64,000 nucleotides of DNA, from NCBI GenBank assembly GCA_963842125.1, contig CAWJFE010000001.1, forward strand, positions 1,116,001-1,180,000, read 5' to 3'. A program made the position numbers and the translations under genes. This DNA is from CAWCWK01 sp963842125. Its GTDB lineage: Bacteria; Pseudomonadota; Alphaproteobacteria; Rhizobiales; CAWCWK01. Under the pieces are notes generated by a model. The model made no database searches, was not told where the DNA came from, and was given only the letters and a program-made list of their open reading frames with translations. Positions 1-8,457 of the stretch are shown piece by piece (positions within the stretch are counted from its first letter, which is position 1; every line of letters begins with the position of its first letter).

Positions 1-364
1 GACGGAGCTGCGAGATGCGGCGGGTCGATTCGGGCCAGACGCGATCGTCGCCCGACAGCGCGGTGAGGTGATCCTCATAGGCGAAGCGCGGCACGGCATC
101 GTCGGGCTGCGGGCTGAGCGTGACCTCGCGCATCCGCCCCTCCGCCGAGGCGCGCAGACCGGTCAATCGCCCGCCCTTGGTGAGATTGTGGACGAGCGCC
201 GTGATGAAGACCGTCTTGCCCGCGCGGCTGAGGCCCGTCACGCCGATCCGCATCGTGGGATCGAAGACGTTGGCGGCGAAATCGAGCGTCGAGCGGGCCG
301 CGAGCTGAGCGCTGCCGAGGACGGACCGCAGGGCCGGCGTGGGGAGGGCGTCGAGGACGGACAT
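1..364 (-). CDS. YcjX-family (DUF463) P-loop NTPase, N-terminal part
   Basis: This is the first 121 codons of a gene that runs off the left edge. The protein starts MSVLDALPTPALRSV and carries the signature of the YcjX/DUF463 family: FDPTMRIGVTGLSRAGKT, with the Walker A loop GLSRAGKT at residues 44-51, followed by FITALVHNLTKGGRLTGLR. YcjX proteins are large (about 470-490 aa) predicted nucleotide-binding proteins found beside phage-shock genes in E. coli and scattered in alphaproteobacteria; their biochemical role is not settled. The ATG is chosen because it sits the usual distance (about 40 residues) before the Walker A loop. The gene is followed at its left by sequence outside the window, so its C-terminal domains cannot be judged. 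Confidence 0.85.
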   Translation of the reverse strand, partial: MSVLDALPTPALRSVLGSAQLAARSTLDFAANVFDPTMRIGVTGLSRAGKTVFITALVHNLTKGGRLTGLRASAEGRMREVTLSPQPDDAVPRFAYEDHLTALSGDDRVWPESTRRISQLR

Positions 365-388
365 GGCGTCAGGCGCCGCCCATCTCGG

Positions 389-919
389 TCACGGCGCCCA
401 GTAGCGCGGCTCCATCCAAGGGGCAGGAAGGCGGCAGCGCCCGCTGGCAAGGGGCTCCGCGTCGCCGAGCGTGAGGGACTGCCATGCGCCTAACCATTCC
501 TCCGGCAGATCGTAGGGCGGCAGCACCCGGGTCTCGGGAGCAAAGCCGGAGCGTACATAGTAGCAGGGGTCTCCGAGGACAAAGACGTGCTGGACGCCTT
601 CCCCTTCCAACCGCTGCAATCCGTCCGCGATCAGGGCGGCGCCTATGCCCGCCCGCTGGCACTCCGGCGCGACGGCGAGGGGGCCGAGAAGGGCCGCCCG
701 GTTTCCTTCGAAGTGCGTGAAGAGGCCGTGACCGACGATCGCATCGGCCCTCGTGGCGACGAGGGAGAGGACGGGCACGTCGCCCGCGATCAGCCGCGTG
801 ACGAGCGGGCGAAGCTCCTCTTCGGGAAAGGCGCTCGAGTAGAGAGCGAGAACGGCGGCCGCGTCTTGCGGTGCGGCCTCGCCGATCGCGACGCCGTCGG
901 GCAGACTCTCAGCGCTCAT
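389..919 (-). CDS. GNAT-family N-acetyltransferase
   Basis: A 176-residue protein with a single acetyltransferase fold. The acetyl-CoA loop is visible as LGPLAVAPECQRAGIGAALI (about residues 78-97), matching the GNAT motif A pattern V.P..Q..GIG..L, and the later YYVRSGFAP segment fits motif B and the C-terminal strand typical of the YhbS-like subfamily. The acceptor substrate cannot be told from sequence. The start codon overlaps the stop of the next gene on the same strand by four bases, so the two are probably co-transcribed. It ends 24 bases before the YcjX-like gene, suggesting one small leftward operon. Confidence 0.85.
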   Translation of the reverse strand: MSAESLPDGVAIGEAAPQDAAAVLALYSSAFPEEELRPLVTRLIAGDVPVLSLVATRADAIVGHGLFTHFEGNRAALLGPLAVAPECQRAGIGAALIADGLQRLEGEGVQHVFVLGDPCYYVRSGFAPETRVLPPYDLPEEWLGAWQSLTLGDAEPLASGRCRLPAPWMEPRYWAP

Positions 920-1266
920 GCGCCCGGTGCTCGGACGTGGCGCTCATCATCATTCTCACTGTCCAATGCGGCCCACCAGCCGGCATAGGGTGTGTTCTTC
1001 GGCGCGTGCCGCGTGTAGTCGGGCGCGCCGTCGTCCCACCAGACGGGGCCGCGCTCGCCCAGGCTCACCTTGGCGGCGTGTACGCGCTCGCGCGCGGCCT
1101 TGGTCGCGGCGTCGTCCTTTGCGTCCCGTACCGCGCGGCGCGCGGCCATCAGCGCGCTGACATGGGTCTGGCGTTCCTCCTCCGGCAGGCGAGGGTCGGT
1201 CTTGCGCCAGAGGACGTGGGAAGCGACGAAATAGCGCCCATCCGGCGTCTCGGGATAGCGGCTCAT
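916..1266 (-). CDS. Conserved hypothetical protein (PDGRYFV...WWDDGAPDY family)
   Basis: A soluble, charged 116-residue protein. It begins MSRYPETPDGRYFVASHVLWR and ends with GERGPVWWDDGAPDYTRHAPKNTPYAGWW. I recall this pattern (PDGRY..V...LWR near the N terminus and GPVWWDDG.PD near the C terminus) as a conserved hypothetical family common in proteobacteria with no assigned function. The middle is a predicted helix rich in Ala, Arg and Lys (SALMAARRAVRDAKDD). It lies between a zinc metallopeptidase gene (7-base gap upstream) and the GNAT gene (four-base overlap downstream), which supports translation in this frame. Confidence 0.7.
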   Translation of the reverse strand: MSRYPETPDGRYFVASHVLWRKTDPRLPEEERQTHVSALMAARRAVRDAKDDAATKAARERVHAAKVSLGERGPVWWDDGAPDYTRHAPKNTPYAGWWAALDSENDDERHVRAPGA

Positions 1267-1273
1267 GATGCGG

Positions 1274-2161
1274 TCAGATGCGCGCGGCCTCGAACGTGTT
1301 GCAAGCCTCGATGGAGCCGGTCTCGAAGCCGTTCGTGAACCAGCGCTGGCGTTGCTCGGCCGAACCGTGGGTGAAGCTGTCGGGCACGACGCGGCCCTGG
1401 CTGCGCTGCTGGAGCGTGTCGTCGCCGACGGCGGCGGCGGCCGTCAGCGCCTCCTGGATGTCGCCGCGCTCCAGCACGTCGTTGAGCTCGTCATTGGTGC
1501 GGGCCCAGATGCCGGCGAGGCAGTCGGCCATCAGCTCGACGCGCACCGAAAGCTCGTTCGACTGTGCGCGCGAGACCTGCCGCTGCTGCGCCTGAACCTG
1601 GGGGAGGATGCCGAGGATGTTCTCGACATGGTGGCCGACCTCGTGCGCGATCACGTAGGCGATCGCGAAATCGCCGGGGGCGCCGTAGCGCGACGAGAGC
1701 TTCTCGAAGAAGGTGAGGTCCATGTAGACCGTCTTGTCGATGGGGCAGTAGTGCGGGCCCATCGCGGCCTGCGCCCCGCCGCAGGCGGAGTTGGTCGCGT
1801 TCTCGAAGACGACGACCTGGGGCGGCTCGTAAGCGCGGCCGACCTGCTCCTCGAAGACGACGCGCCAGGTGTCCTCGGTCTGCGCGGTCACGGCGCCGAT
1901 GAAGGCTTCCATGTCGTTGGAGGCATCCGCCGTCACGCGTTCCTCGACGACCGCTCCGCCGCCCGAGCGCGACCCCGTGACGAGTTCGGCACCGGACATG
2001 ACGGTCCGGAAGTCGAGGCCGGTGAACATCGAGATGAGGCCGACGATGATCAGCCCGCCAATGCCGAGGCCGCCACCGACGGCCATGCCGCGCCCGCGCC
2101 CGCCACGCCCGCCCCGGCGATACTGGACGTTGGAGCTGCGTCTATATCCGCGCCATTTCAT
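1274..2161 (-). CDS. Neutral zinc metallopeptidase, YpfJ family
   Basis: A 295-residue protein of the usual length for the YpfJ/PF04228 family. The N terminus is basic (MKWRGYRRSSNVQYRRGGRG) and is followed by one membrane-spanning segment at about residues 29-45, so the catalytic domain probably faces the periplasm. The zinc-binding motif HEVGHH is at residues 173-178, preceded by ACGGAQAAMGPHYCP and DLTFFEKLSSRYGAPGDFA, all conserved in this family. Physiological substrates are not established. It is the first gene of a leftward group with the conserved hypothetical and the acetyltransferase. Confidence 0.92.
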   Translation of the reverse strand: MKWRGYRRSSNVQYRRGGRGGRGRGMAVGGGLGIGGLIIVGLISMFTGLDFRTVMSGAELVTGSRSGGGAVVEERVTADASNDMEAFIGAVTAQTEDTWRVVFEEQVGRAYEPPQVVVFENATNSACGGAQAAMGPHYCPIDKTVYMDLTFFEKLSSRYGAPGDFAIAYVIAHEVGHHVENILGILPQVQAQQRQVSRAQSNELSVRVELMADCLAGIWARTNDELNDVLERGDIQEALTAAAAVGDDTLQQRSQGRVVPDSFTHGSAEQRQRWFTNGFETGSIEACNTFEAARI

Positions 2162-2296
2162 AGCCGACCCGTGCGTCTGATCGGGCCTCCCTCATGGAGC
2201 CCGCCCGCAAGGCAAACACGGGCGGCGGCGGAGAGTTTCGTCGGCGCGTCGCGAAAACATGCCGGGCCGGGCTTGTGGTGCCACCCGCCGCACCGC

Positions 2297-3148
2297 CTAC
2301 TCCGCTATGAGAACGGTCTCCCGGGCGACGCCGCCGTCGATCGGATCGCCTTGCCCCAGGTCCCGGTAGATGCCACGGCCCTCGCGCCGTGCCATGGCAT
2401 GGAGGCCTTGCCAGCGCCGGCCTTGCGCGTCGTCCGTCGGGACGGCCCAGCCCTGCGCGACCACCCAGGCGTTGAGGACCGTGCCGCCGACCTTGCAGAT
2501 GCGTCCCGCAGGCGATGACGCCCTATCGGAGGCGTCGTCATCCGCCGCATCCATCGATGCCGCTCCGACCGGTGTCGCTCCGACCGGCGCCGTGCAATCG
2601 AGCGCCCGCGTGCGCACGAACTTTCGGACCGCGGCCACCGCGTGGCGCCCGCAGGGCCACACGGCCCCGCCCGTGCCCGTGCAGCGGGTTCGGGCCGTCG
2701 GCGCCATCACGCCGGCCAGCGCGATGCGGTGCGTGCCGGCCGAGAAATGGCCGGGGTCCTCGACGACGACGCGGTGGAAGCGCTCGGCCTCGGTGCCGGC
2801 GGTGGCAGCAGAGCGGGTAGGCGAGAGTCGAACGCGCGAGGGAAGACGGCGCAGGGTCGGCGTGTCTGGTCCGATGCCGTCCCGGGGGTCGATACGGGGG
2901 GCGACGCGCAGCAGGCGCCCTCCCGTCACGTCCCGCATGGGCGCGCCGGGTGCGGCGCGAATGGCCTCGATGGGCGTCCAGCCGGGCGGTTCGTCCCCGC
3001 CGGGCGTCACGCTATCGGCGGCCCCGTCGACGTCTGGCGCGGATGCCGACTGTGCCCACGCCGGGCCACCGGCCCCGATGAGGAGCGACAGACCGATCGC
3101 GAGCCGAAGGGTCCTCGTCGATGCCGTCCAGCCTGGTCGTCGGGTCAT
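2297..3148 (-). CDS. Secreted SNase-like (thermonuclease-fold) protein
   Basis: A 283-residue protein with a clear N-terminal signal peptide (basic start, hydrophobic LRLAIGLSLLIGAGGPAWA, cleavage likely after AWA). The C-terminal half resembles staphylococcal-nuclease-like proteins: HRIALAGVMAPTARTRC, WPCGRHAVAAVRKFV, CKVGGTVLNAWVVAQGWA and HAMARREGRGIYRD follow the order of SNase fold elements, and four cysteines in this half could form disulfides. Residues 34-130 look disordered and Pro/Arg rich. I do not see a convincing catalytic Arg/Asp/Glu set, so it may not be an active nuclease. It is monocistronic by spacing. Confidence 0.6.
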   Translation of the reverse strand: MTRRPGWTASTRTLRLAIGLSLLIGAGGPAWAQSASAPDVDGAADSVTPGGDEPPGWTPIEAIRAAPGAPMRDVTGGRLLRVAPRIDPRDGIGPDTPTLRRLPSRVRLSPTRSAATAGTEAERFHRVVVEDPGHFSAGTHRIALAGVMAPTARTRCTGTGGAVWPCGRHAVAAVRKFVRTRALDCTAPVGATPVGAASMDAADDDASDRASSPAGRICKVGGTVLNAWVVAQGWAVPTDDAQGRRWQGLHAMARREGRGIYRDLGQGDPIDGGVARETVLIAE

Positions 3149-3224
3149 GGGGGTCAGCGGGCCTGGATCGAAGGAGGCCTCCAGCCTAGCGTGTCGGCCG
3201 TCCGCGCGCCATGGCCCGCATCGC

Positions 3225-3863
3225 CTATTGCGACGCCCAGAGTATGCGGGACATCCACACGACGTCGAGCGTATCGAACGTCTTGACGTCGCCCTCCGGG
3301 CCGAGGGGGCCGAAATCGACCGTCCGGTTGGTGCGCCGGCGCAGGGTGCAGGCCATCACCCGCCCATCCTTGATGCGCGCGACCACGCGGTCGGAGCGAC
3401 GCACGACGGCCGCTGGCGAGACCACCATCACGTCGCCCTCGCGGTAGAAGGGTGCATGCTCCTCCGAACCGTCGATCTCGAAGGCGAAGGCATTGGGATC
3501 GTCGATCTCGGGAAAATCGAGCTCGTCCCATGCCTGCCCGCTCGGATAGCCTTCCTCGGTGAAGACGCCGACATCGCCCAGCCGGCCCAGCGGCATGAGC
3601 GGCATGGGGCGCTGCGGCTCGGCGGGCGCACCCTCGCCGACCATCAGGCCCACGAAGGCACCAGCCGTCGTGCCCGTCGCGGTCAGCACCTTGGCGAGGC
3701 TTTCCGAACTCGGCCAGCGCTTGCGACCATCTACGGTGGTGCGCTTCGACTTGTTGAACGTCGTAGGATCGAGTCCGCTGGTCTTGGCGAGACCGGAGAC
3801 GCTGTATCCGTTTCGTTCCGCCAGCTGGTCGAGCGCTGCCCAGATCTGTTTATGTGTAAACAT
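3225..3863 (-). CDS. HTH transcriptional repressor with S24/LexA-like C-terminal domain
   Basis: A 212-residue regulator. Residues 1-60 hold a lambda-repressor-type HTH (ALDQLAERNGYSVSGLAKTSGLDPTTFNKSKR), and residues about 110-205 match the S24 peptidase-like fold of LexA/phage C repressors (EEHAPFYREGDVMVVSPAAVVRRSDRV). The segment GSEEHAPFYREGD occupies the place of the catalytic S-M-x-P motif, but the downstream position that normally has the catalytic lysine reads MACTLRR, so self-cleavage is doubtful (inference). A perfect inverted repeat covers its start codon, suggesting autorepression. Conserved copies of this architecture occur in many rhizobial chromosomes, so it need not be from a prophage; no phage genes are nearby. 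Confidence 0.82.
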   Translation of the reverse strand: MFTHKQIWAALDQLAERNGYSVSGLAKTSGLDPTTFNKSKRTTVDGRKRWPSSESLAKVLTATGTTAGAFVGLMVGEGAPAEPQRPMPLMPLGRLGDVGVFTEEGYPSGQAWDELDFPEIDDPNAFAFEIDGSEEHAPFYREGDVMVVSPAAVVRRSDRVVARIKDGRVMACTLRRRTNRTVDFGPLGPEGDVKTFDTLDVVWMSRILWASQ

Positions 3864-3865
3864 AA
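3850..3865. promoter_or_regulatory. Inverted repeat over the repressor start codon, probable operator
   Basis: TTATGT-GTAA-ACATAA is a perfect 6-4-6 inverted repeat that includes the ATG of the HTH/S24-like repressor. A repressor bound here would block its own translation start or transcription. Autoregulation is inferred from position and symmetry only. Confidence 0.5.
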
Positions 3866-4203
3866 GTCTCTTCTAATGCGCACGGGCAGGTCCGTGCGAT
3901 TCTCTATGACGGTGCACGCAGTAGCTCAAGCCCGATTGTGCGCCGTCCGGACGAAAGGAGAATGGGTCGAACCGACCCGGAAACTTATCCTACAATGCCG
4001 ATCTAGACTTGCGAGGTGCCAAACGGTCGCAAGCAGCTTGACGGATTGCCGCACGACCCTGGCGAGCATAGGACCACAGGCGCAGACCCAGACGATACGC
4101 CGTCGTCTTGCGCCCGCCCGCCCCGAGGCTGCATGAAGCGACGGCCTTGGGCTCGCTTCGAGGCTCGCTTCGGTGTCAGGCCCATTTTTGGAAGGATCCG
4201 TGG
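3864..4203. other. Intergenic region, divergent promoters
   Basis: About 340 bases between the leftward repressor gene and the rightward DUF952 gene. Apart from the inverted repeat at its left edge I see no open frame with conserved features and no RNA gene. It presumably carries the two divergent promoters; no consensus -35/-10 pair stands out. Confidence 0.5.
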
Positions 4204-4563
4204 ATGCTCTACAAGATCGTGCCCGCAGGCCTGTGGGATGAAGCGCGGCGGGCCGGCGTCTTCAAGGGCGCCGCGATCGACCGGGCCGATGGCTTCATTC
4301 ACCTGTCGAGCGCGGCCCAGGTCCGCGAGACGGCCCGCCGGCACTTCGCCGGTCAGACCGACCTTCGCCTCGTCGGCATCGCGGAGGAGGGGCTGACGGG
4401 GCTCCGATGGGAGCCGTCGCGTGGCGGCGATCTCTTCCCGCATGTCCATGGCGATCTGCCGATGGATGCCGTCCGCTCCGATGTGGCGCTGCCCTGGGAT
4501 GGCGTCGCGCACGTCTTTCCGGCCGATATCCCCGACTCGACCCCGCCCGGCGCCCCTTCATGA
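4204..4563 (+). CDS. DUF952 family protein
   Basis: A 119-residue protein starting MLYKIVPAGLWDEARRAGVF and containing DRADGFIHLSSAAQV, the hallmark (D..DGFIH.S) of DUF952. The family is related in fold to ADP-ribosyltransferase-like proteins but its function is unknown. The internal ATG at 4204 is chosen because family members start directly with M.YK; an upstream in-frame extension exists but is not conserved-looking. Its stop codon overlaps the pyrD start as ATGA, a classic translational coupling, and DUF952-pyrD pairs are common in alphaproteobacteria. Confidence 0.9.
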   Translation: MLYKIVPAGLWDEARRAGVFKGAAIDRADGFIHLSSAAQVRETARRHFAGQTDLRLVGIAEEGLTGLRWEPSRGGDLFPHVHGDLPMDAVRSDVALPWDGVAHVFPADIPDSTPPGAPS

Positions 4564-5648
4564 TCGGCCGACGCGTCCTCCGGGCGCTGCGGGTGCTGGA
4601 GCCGGAGACGGCGCACGCGCTGGCTCTCAAGGCCATGCCGTTCGCGCCGCCGCAATTCACCGCTCGCGGCGCGGACGATGCGCGGTTAGGCAGTACCGTC
4701 ATGGGCCTCGCCTTCCCGAACCCGATCGCGCTGGCGGCCGGGTTCGACAAGGCGGCCGAGATGGTCGATGCGGCGCACCGGATGGGCTTCGGCTTCCACG
4801 AGGTCGGCGGCATCACGCCCCGCCCGCAGGACGGCAATCCGCGCCCCCGCGTCTTTCGCCTCGTCGAGGACCGCGCGGTCGTGAACCGGCTCGGCTTCAA
4901 CAACCCCGGCATGGACGCCGCCTACGACGCGCTCGCGAGGCGCCGCGGTCAGGCCTCCGGTGGTGGCGGCATCGTCGGCGTCAATGTCGGGGCCAACAAG
5001 GCGAGCACCGACATGGCGGCGGACTTCGCCGCCGTCGTCACCCGGCTCGCCCCGGTCGTCGACTACGTGTCGATCAACGTGTCGTCGCCCAACACGCCGG
5101 GCCTGCGCGACCTTCAGCGGGCGGATGCTTTACGCGACCTCATCGACGGTGCGCTCGGCGCGCGCGATGCCTATGCCGGCCCGCGCCGCCCGGTCCTCGT
5201 CAAGGTCGCGCCCGATCTCGACGCCGACGGCTTTGGCGCCGTGCTCGATGTCGCGCGCGAGACGGGGCTCGACGGGCTTGTGGTGTCCAACACGACGCTG
5301 GCCCGCCACGGGCTGCGCTCGCGCCATGCGTCGGAGACGGGTGGTCTCTCAGGCGCGCCCCTCTTCGCGCGCTCGACGCGGATGCTGGCCGAGGCGCGCC
5401 TCGCTCTCGGACCCGATATCGCGCTCGTCGGCGTCGGCGGCGTGGAAAGCGCCGAGACCGCCATCGCCAAGATCGAGGCGGGCGCCAACCTCGTCCAGGC
5501 CTATACCGGCTTCGTCTACGAGGGTCTGGGCCTTCTGGGTGCGATCAAGCGCGGCCTCCTCGCCAAGCTCGACGCCGAGGGTCTGGAGAGCGTGGCCGAT
5601 CTTGTCGGCCGGCGCGCGTCAGACTGGGCGGGGCGCCGGGACCATTGA
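4560..5648 (+). CDS. pyrD: Class 2 (quinone-dependent) dihydroorotate dehydrogenase
   Basis: Catalyses the membrane-linked oxidation of dihydroorotate to orotate in pyrimidine synthesis, passing electrons to quinone through FMN. The 362-residue length and the N-terminal helical extension (MIGRRVLRALRVLEPETAHALALKAM) mark class 2. Conserved segments include NPIALAAGFDKAAEM, GFHEVGGITPRPQ, RLGFNNPG, NVGANK and SINVSSPNTPGLRDLQ, the last containing the catalytic serine region. The start overlaps the DUF952 stop (ATGA). Its 3' end overlaps the 3' end of the convergent MATE gene by 30 bases. The right edge of the window has part of pyrE, the next step of the same pathway, but it is 58 kb away and not linked. 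Confidence 0.97.
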   Translation: MIGRRVLRALRVLEPETAHALALKAMPFAPPQFTARGADDARLGSTVMGLAFPNPIALAAGFDKAAEMVDAAHRMGFGFHEVGGITPRPQDGNPRPRVFRLVEDRAVVNRLGFNNPGMDAAYDALARRRGQASGGGGIVGVNVGANKASTDMAADFAAVVTRLAPVVDYVSINVSSPNTPGLRDLQRADALRDLIDGALGARDAYAGPRRPVLVKVAPDLDADGFGAVLDVARETGLDGLVVSNTTLARHGLRSRHASETGGLSGAPLFARSTRMLAEARLALGPDIALVGVGGVESAETAIAKIEAGANLVQAYTGFVYEGLGLLGAIKRGLLAKLDAEGLESVADLVGRRASDWAGRRDH

Positions 5649-7019
5649 CGGGAAGGTTCGTGCCTCCTCGATCGGATAGCGCCACAGGAGCGTGAGCCCG
5701 CGCACGAGGAGGAAGGCGTTGAGCGCCGTCCAGAGCCCGGCATTGCCCCAGTCGAGCGGTCCGGTGAGGAGCCACCAGAGGCCGAGATAGGCGAGGAGAG
5801 AGGCGAGCATCATGTCGCGCATCGCGCCCGTCCAGGTGGCGCCGATGAAGAGGCCGTCGAGCTGGAAGGCGAGCGTGCCGGCGAGCGGCGTCAGGATCGC
5901 CCACCAGAGATCGCCCTGCGCCTGCGCCCGTACGTCCTCGGCCGTGGTGAGGAGGGCGATGATGGCGGGGCCGGCGATCCAGTAGACGAGAGCGAGCGCG
6001 GCCGCGAGCATATAGCCCCAGAGCACCGTCAGCCGCATCGTCCGGCGCAGGCCCGCCGGGTCGCGCGCGCCGACGGAGCGCCCGCCCAGCTGCTCGGCCG
6101 CCGCCGCCGCCCCGTCGAGGAAATGGCCGGCGAAGAGGAAGAGGTTCATCAGAATGGCGTTCGCCGCCAGGATGACGTCTCCGCCCTGCGCGCCCTGCCG
6201 AGTGAAGAAGGCGAAGGCGAAGACGAGGGCCAGCGTGCGGATCATGATGTCGCGATTGACCGCCATCATCCGCCGGAAGGCCGCGCCGTCGAGCAGGCGG
6301 GCGCGGGGCGTGTTCCAGTGCCATCCGAGCTGGCGCCCGGCCAGCACCGCGCCGACGCCGACGGCCAGCGTCTCGGCCAGGACGGTCCCCAGGGCCAGTC
6401 CCGTCACGCCCATGCCGAGCCCGAGGACGAGCCAGAGGTTGAGGGCCATGTTGGCGAGGTTGAGGAGGACTTGGAGCCCGAGCGCGACCCGCGCGCGGCC
6501 GAGCCCCAGGAACCAGCCGAGCAGCACGAAATTGAGGAACGCCATGGGCGCCGACCAGATGCGCACGGCCACATAGGTGCGCGCCGCCTCCTCGACGGCC
6601 GGCGAGGCGTCCATGAGCGCGAATAGGGCGTCGGCGAGGGGCGCCCGGAGGAGGACGCAGAACGCGCCGATGGCGAGCGCGAGGAGCGCCGCGCGGGCGA
6701 GGACGACCCGCTCCTCCACCCGGTCCAGCGCACCTTGCGCCTGCGCGGTCAGGCCGATCGTCCCCATCTTGAGGAAGCCGAAGCCCCAGAAGAGGAAGCT
6801 GAAGAAGAGGCTCCCGACCGCCACCGCGCCGATGAGATGGGCCTGGCCGAGGCGGCCGATGACGCCGGTGTCGACGAGGCCGAGCAGCGGCGTCGAGAGA
6901 TTGGCCAGCATCATCGGCACCGCGATCGCCAGCACCGCGCGGTGCGTGACGGGGAGCGGTGCGCCCTCGCTTCTCGATCCGACCGTCATTTCCGTCCTCA
7001 CGCCCATGCGTTCGCGCAA
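5619..7019 (-). CDS. MATE-family multidrug efflux transporter (DinF/NorM-like)
   Basis: A 466-residue integral membrane protein with about 12 hydrophobic segments. The start THRAVLAIAVPMMLANLSTPLLGLVDTGVIGRLG is typical of the MATE fold (A.P....N....L....DT..IG.LG). MATE proteins export cationic or other drugs using Na+ or H+ gradients; the DinF-like branch fits best by the VDTGVIG motif and length. Substrate is unknown. The last 30 bases overlap the convergent pyrD gene, so the C-terminal codons of both genes are constrained by each other. Confidence 0.93.
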   Translation of the reverse strand: MRERMGVRTEMTVGSRSEGAPLPVTHRAVLAIAVPMMLANLSTPLLGLVDTGVIGRLGQAHLIGAVAVGSLFFSFLFWGFGFLKMGTIGLTAQAQGALDRVEERVVLARAALLALAIGAFCVLLRAPLADALFALMDASPAVEEAARTYVAVRIWSAPMAFLNFVLLGWFLGLGRARVALGLQVLLNLANMALNLWLVLGLGMGVTGLALGTVLAETLAVGVGAVLAGRQLGWHWNTPRARLLDGAAFRRMMAVNRDIMIRTLALVFAFAFFTRQGAQGGDVILAANAILMNLFLFAGHFLDGAAAAAEQLGGRSVGARDPAGLRRTMRLTVLWGYMLAAALALVYWIAGPAIIALLTTAEDVRAQAQGDLWWAILTPLAGTLAFQLDGLFIGATWTGAMRDMMLASLLAYLGLWWLLTGPLDWGNAGLWTALNAFLLVRGLTLLWRYPIEEARTFPSMVPAPRPV

Positions 7020-7054
7020 GCGTTAGCAGAGGCGGCGGGGGTGCGCGACGTCTC

Positions 7055-7645
7055 CTACCGGATGCGGAACAGTCGATCGAGCGACAGCCAGCCGCCGCCC
7101 TTGACGACGAGGATGGCGAGAAGCGTCACCCAGAGGAGGCGCTGGTCGAGAATGGCCGAATCGGATGCGCGGTCGAAGAGGGCGCCGATCGTGGCCTCGT
7201 CGGCGTGATGATAGGCGATGTCGACGATCGACTGGACGACGACGAAGCCGATCATGCCCAGCGCCGCGAGCCGGGTGAAGAGACCGAGGACGAGAAGAGC
7301 CGGGAGGATGAATTCGGCATAGGTGCCGGCATAGACGACGAGATCGCCGAAGAAACCGATCTGCGTCGAATCATAACCGACCGCCTCCATGACCTGCGGC
7401 AGGATCTGCACATAGGCGCCGTCCGTCGGGGTGAGGATGCCCGGAAAACCGGAGCCGACCTTGGTCAGCGCCGAGTTCCAGTAGTAGAGCGCGAGGACGG
7501 CGAGGAAGGCGAAGCGCGCTCCGAGGCCGACCGCGCCGTCCATCGTCTCGTCGACGCGCTCGAAGGCGGCGTTGTGCGCACGCACCGGGTGGAGGCCGTG
7601 GCGGTCGTCGGCCGTGCCGTCATAGAGGCTGTCGAGCGTCGTCAT
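7055..7645 (-). CDS. DoxX-family membrane protein of the bufferin operon
   Basis: A 196-residue protein with four hydrophobic segments (LGARFAFLAVLALYYWNSALTKV, FFGDLVVYAGTYAEFILPALLVLG, AALGMIGFVVVQSIVDI and a C-terminal helix), the DoxX fold. Its start overlaps the stop of the DUF2063 gene as ATGA, and it closes a four-gene operon with bufA, bufB and bufC homologues. DoxX proteins are regular partners of bufferin-type RiPP operons, where they are thought to act in the membrane on the precursor or on redox handling; that role is inference. On its own the family is a poorly defined quinone-associated membrane protein. Confidence 0.88.
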   Translation of the reverse strand: MTTLDSLYDGTADDRHGLHPVRAHNAAFERVDETMDGAVGLGARFAFLAVLALYYWNSALTKVGSGFPGILTPTDGAYVQILPQVMEAVGYDSTQIGFFGDLVVYAGTYAEFILPALLVLGLFTRLAALGMIGFVVVQSIVDIAYHHADEATIGALFDRASDSAILDQRLLWVTLLAILVVKGGGWLSLDRLFRIR

Positions 7646-8457
7646 GTCGCCGTCTCCGGTCGGTTCGTGTCTGTTGGGGCGTGAATGTCGGCCATCGCGC
7701 CGGCGGAGAAGAGGGTGGCGAGCGTCGGCCCGAGGTCGAAACCGTCCGCCGCCGAGGCGCGCTCGGCCGCCGCGCCCAGCGTCGCGCCGTCTTGAAGGGC
7801 CAGCGCGAACGTGTCGGCACCCGGCGGCAGGCGGTGGACGGCGACATCGAAGCGCGGTCGCACGACGAGTGCGCGCTCGGCCCGGGTCATTTCGGGCGGG
7901 CTCGCGTCGGCCGCATCACCGAGGTTCTGCTCGCGGATCGTCACGATCGGATAGGGCGAGGCGACGATGCGCGCCGAAGGGTGGAGCGTGAGGGTGATGG
8001 AGCCCAGCGTTTCGGGCGCGAGCGCGGCCAGCGCATCGAGAGCGATCGGCTCCGCATCAGGGGCGTGATAGGCGTGGGCGAGGCTGGCTTCCAGCGCCGC
8101 GACATCGCCGAGATAGGGCAGCGTGGCGGCGGGCGGGAAGGCGCGGATGAAGTCGGGGAGATCGTCGCCATAGGTCGTCATGACACGCACGCGCGGCGGA
8201 TTGCCGAGCGCGAAGGCGCGGGCCATGGCGCGAAAGAAGGTCTCGCCGACGAGTGCCTGCGTGGCGGGAAACCGAGCGGCCAGCGCATCGACGAGGCCGA
8301 CGACGACGTTGTTGCGGTAGACGGCGAAGCGCTTGTCGGTCGGCGCGTCCGGCCGGGCGCGGCTGGCGCGAATGCCGGCGGGAACGGGCAAGCTCGGATC
8401 GCGGATGGCGGCGCTGACGGCGCCGGTGCTGCCCGGTTGCGGTTCAGGCCGCGACAT
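7642..8457 (-). CDS. bufC: DUF2063 partner protein of MNIO enzyme (BufC-like)
   Basis: A 271-residue protein with the DUF2063 N-terminal domain (putative DNA-binding in older annotation): AAIRDPSLPVPAGIRA, RFAVYRNNVVVGLVDALAARFPATQALVGETFF and a downstream second domain ending VHRLPPGADTFALALQDG. In bufferin and related RiPP systems this protein is the partner that binds the precursor and supports the DUF692 oxidase. The ATG at 8457 is chosen (MSRPEPQPGS) because longer forms would extend far into the bufB coding sequence; it overlaps bufB by 14 bases. It overlaps the DoxX gene by four. Confidence 0.88.
   Translation of the reverse strand: MSRPEPQPGSTGAVSAAIRDPSLPVPAGIRASRARPDAPTDKRFAVYRNNVVVGLVDALAARFPATQALVGETFFRAMARAFALGNPPRVRVMTTYGDDLPDFIRAFPPAATLPYLGDVAALEASLAHAYHAPDAEPIALDALAALAPETLGSITLTLHPSARIVASPYPIVTIREQNLGDAADASPPEMTRAERALVVRPRFDVAVHRLPPGADTFALALQDGATLGAAAERASAADGFDLGPTLATLFSAGAMADIHAPTDTNRPETAT

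Noticed and set aside
1265..2518. 417-codon rightward frame over the metallopeptidase
   Set aside because: Shadow of the leftward zinc metallopeptidase and nuclease-like genes in high-GC DNA; the Arg/Ala/Asp-rich text has no family features.
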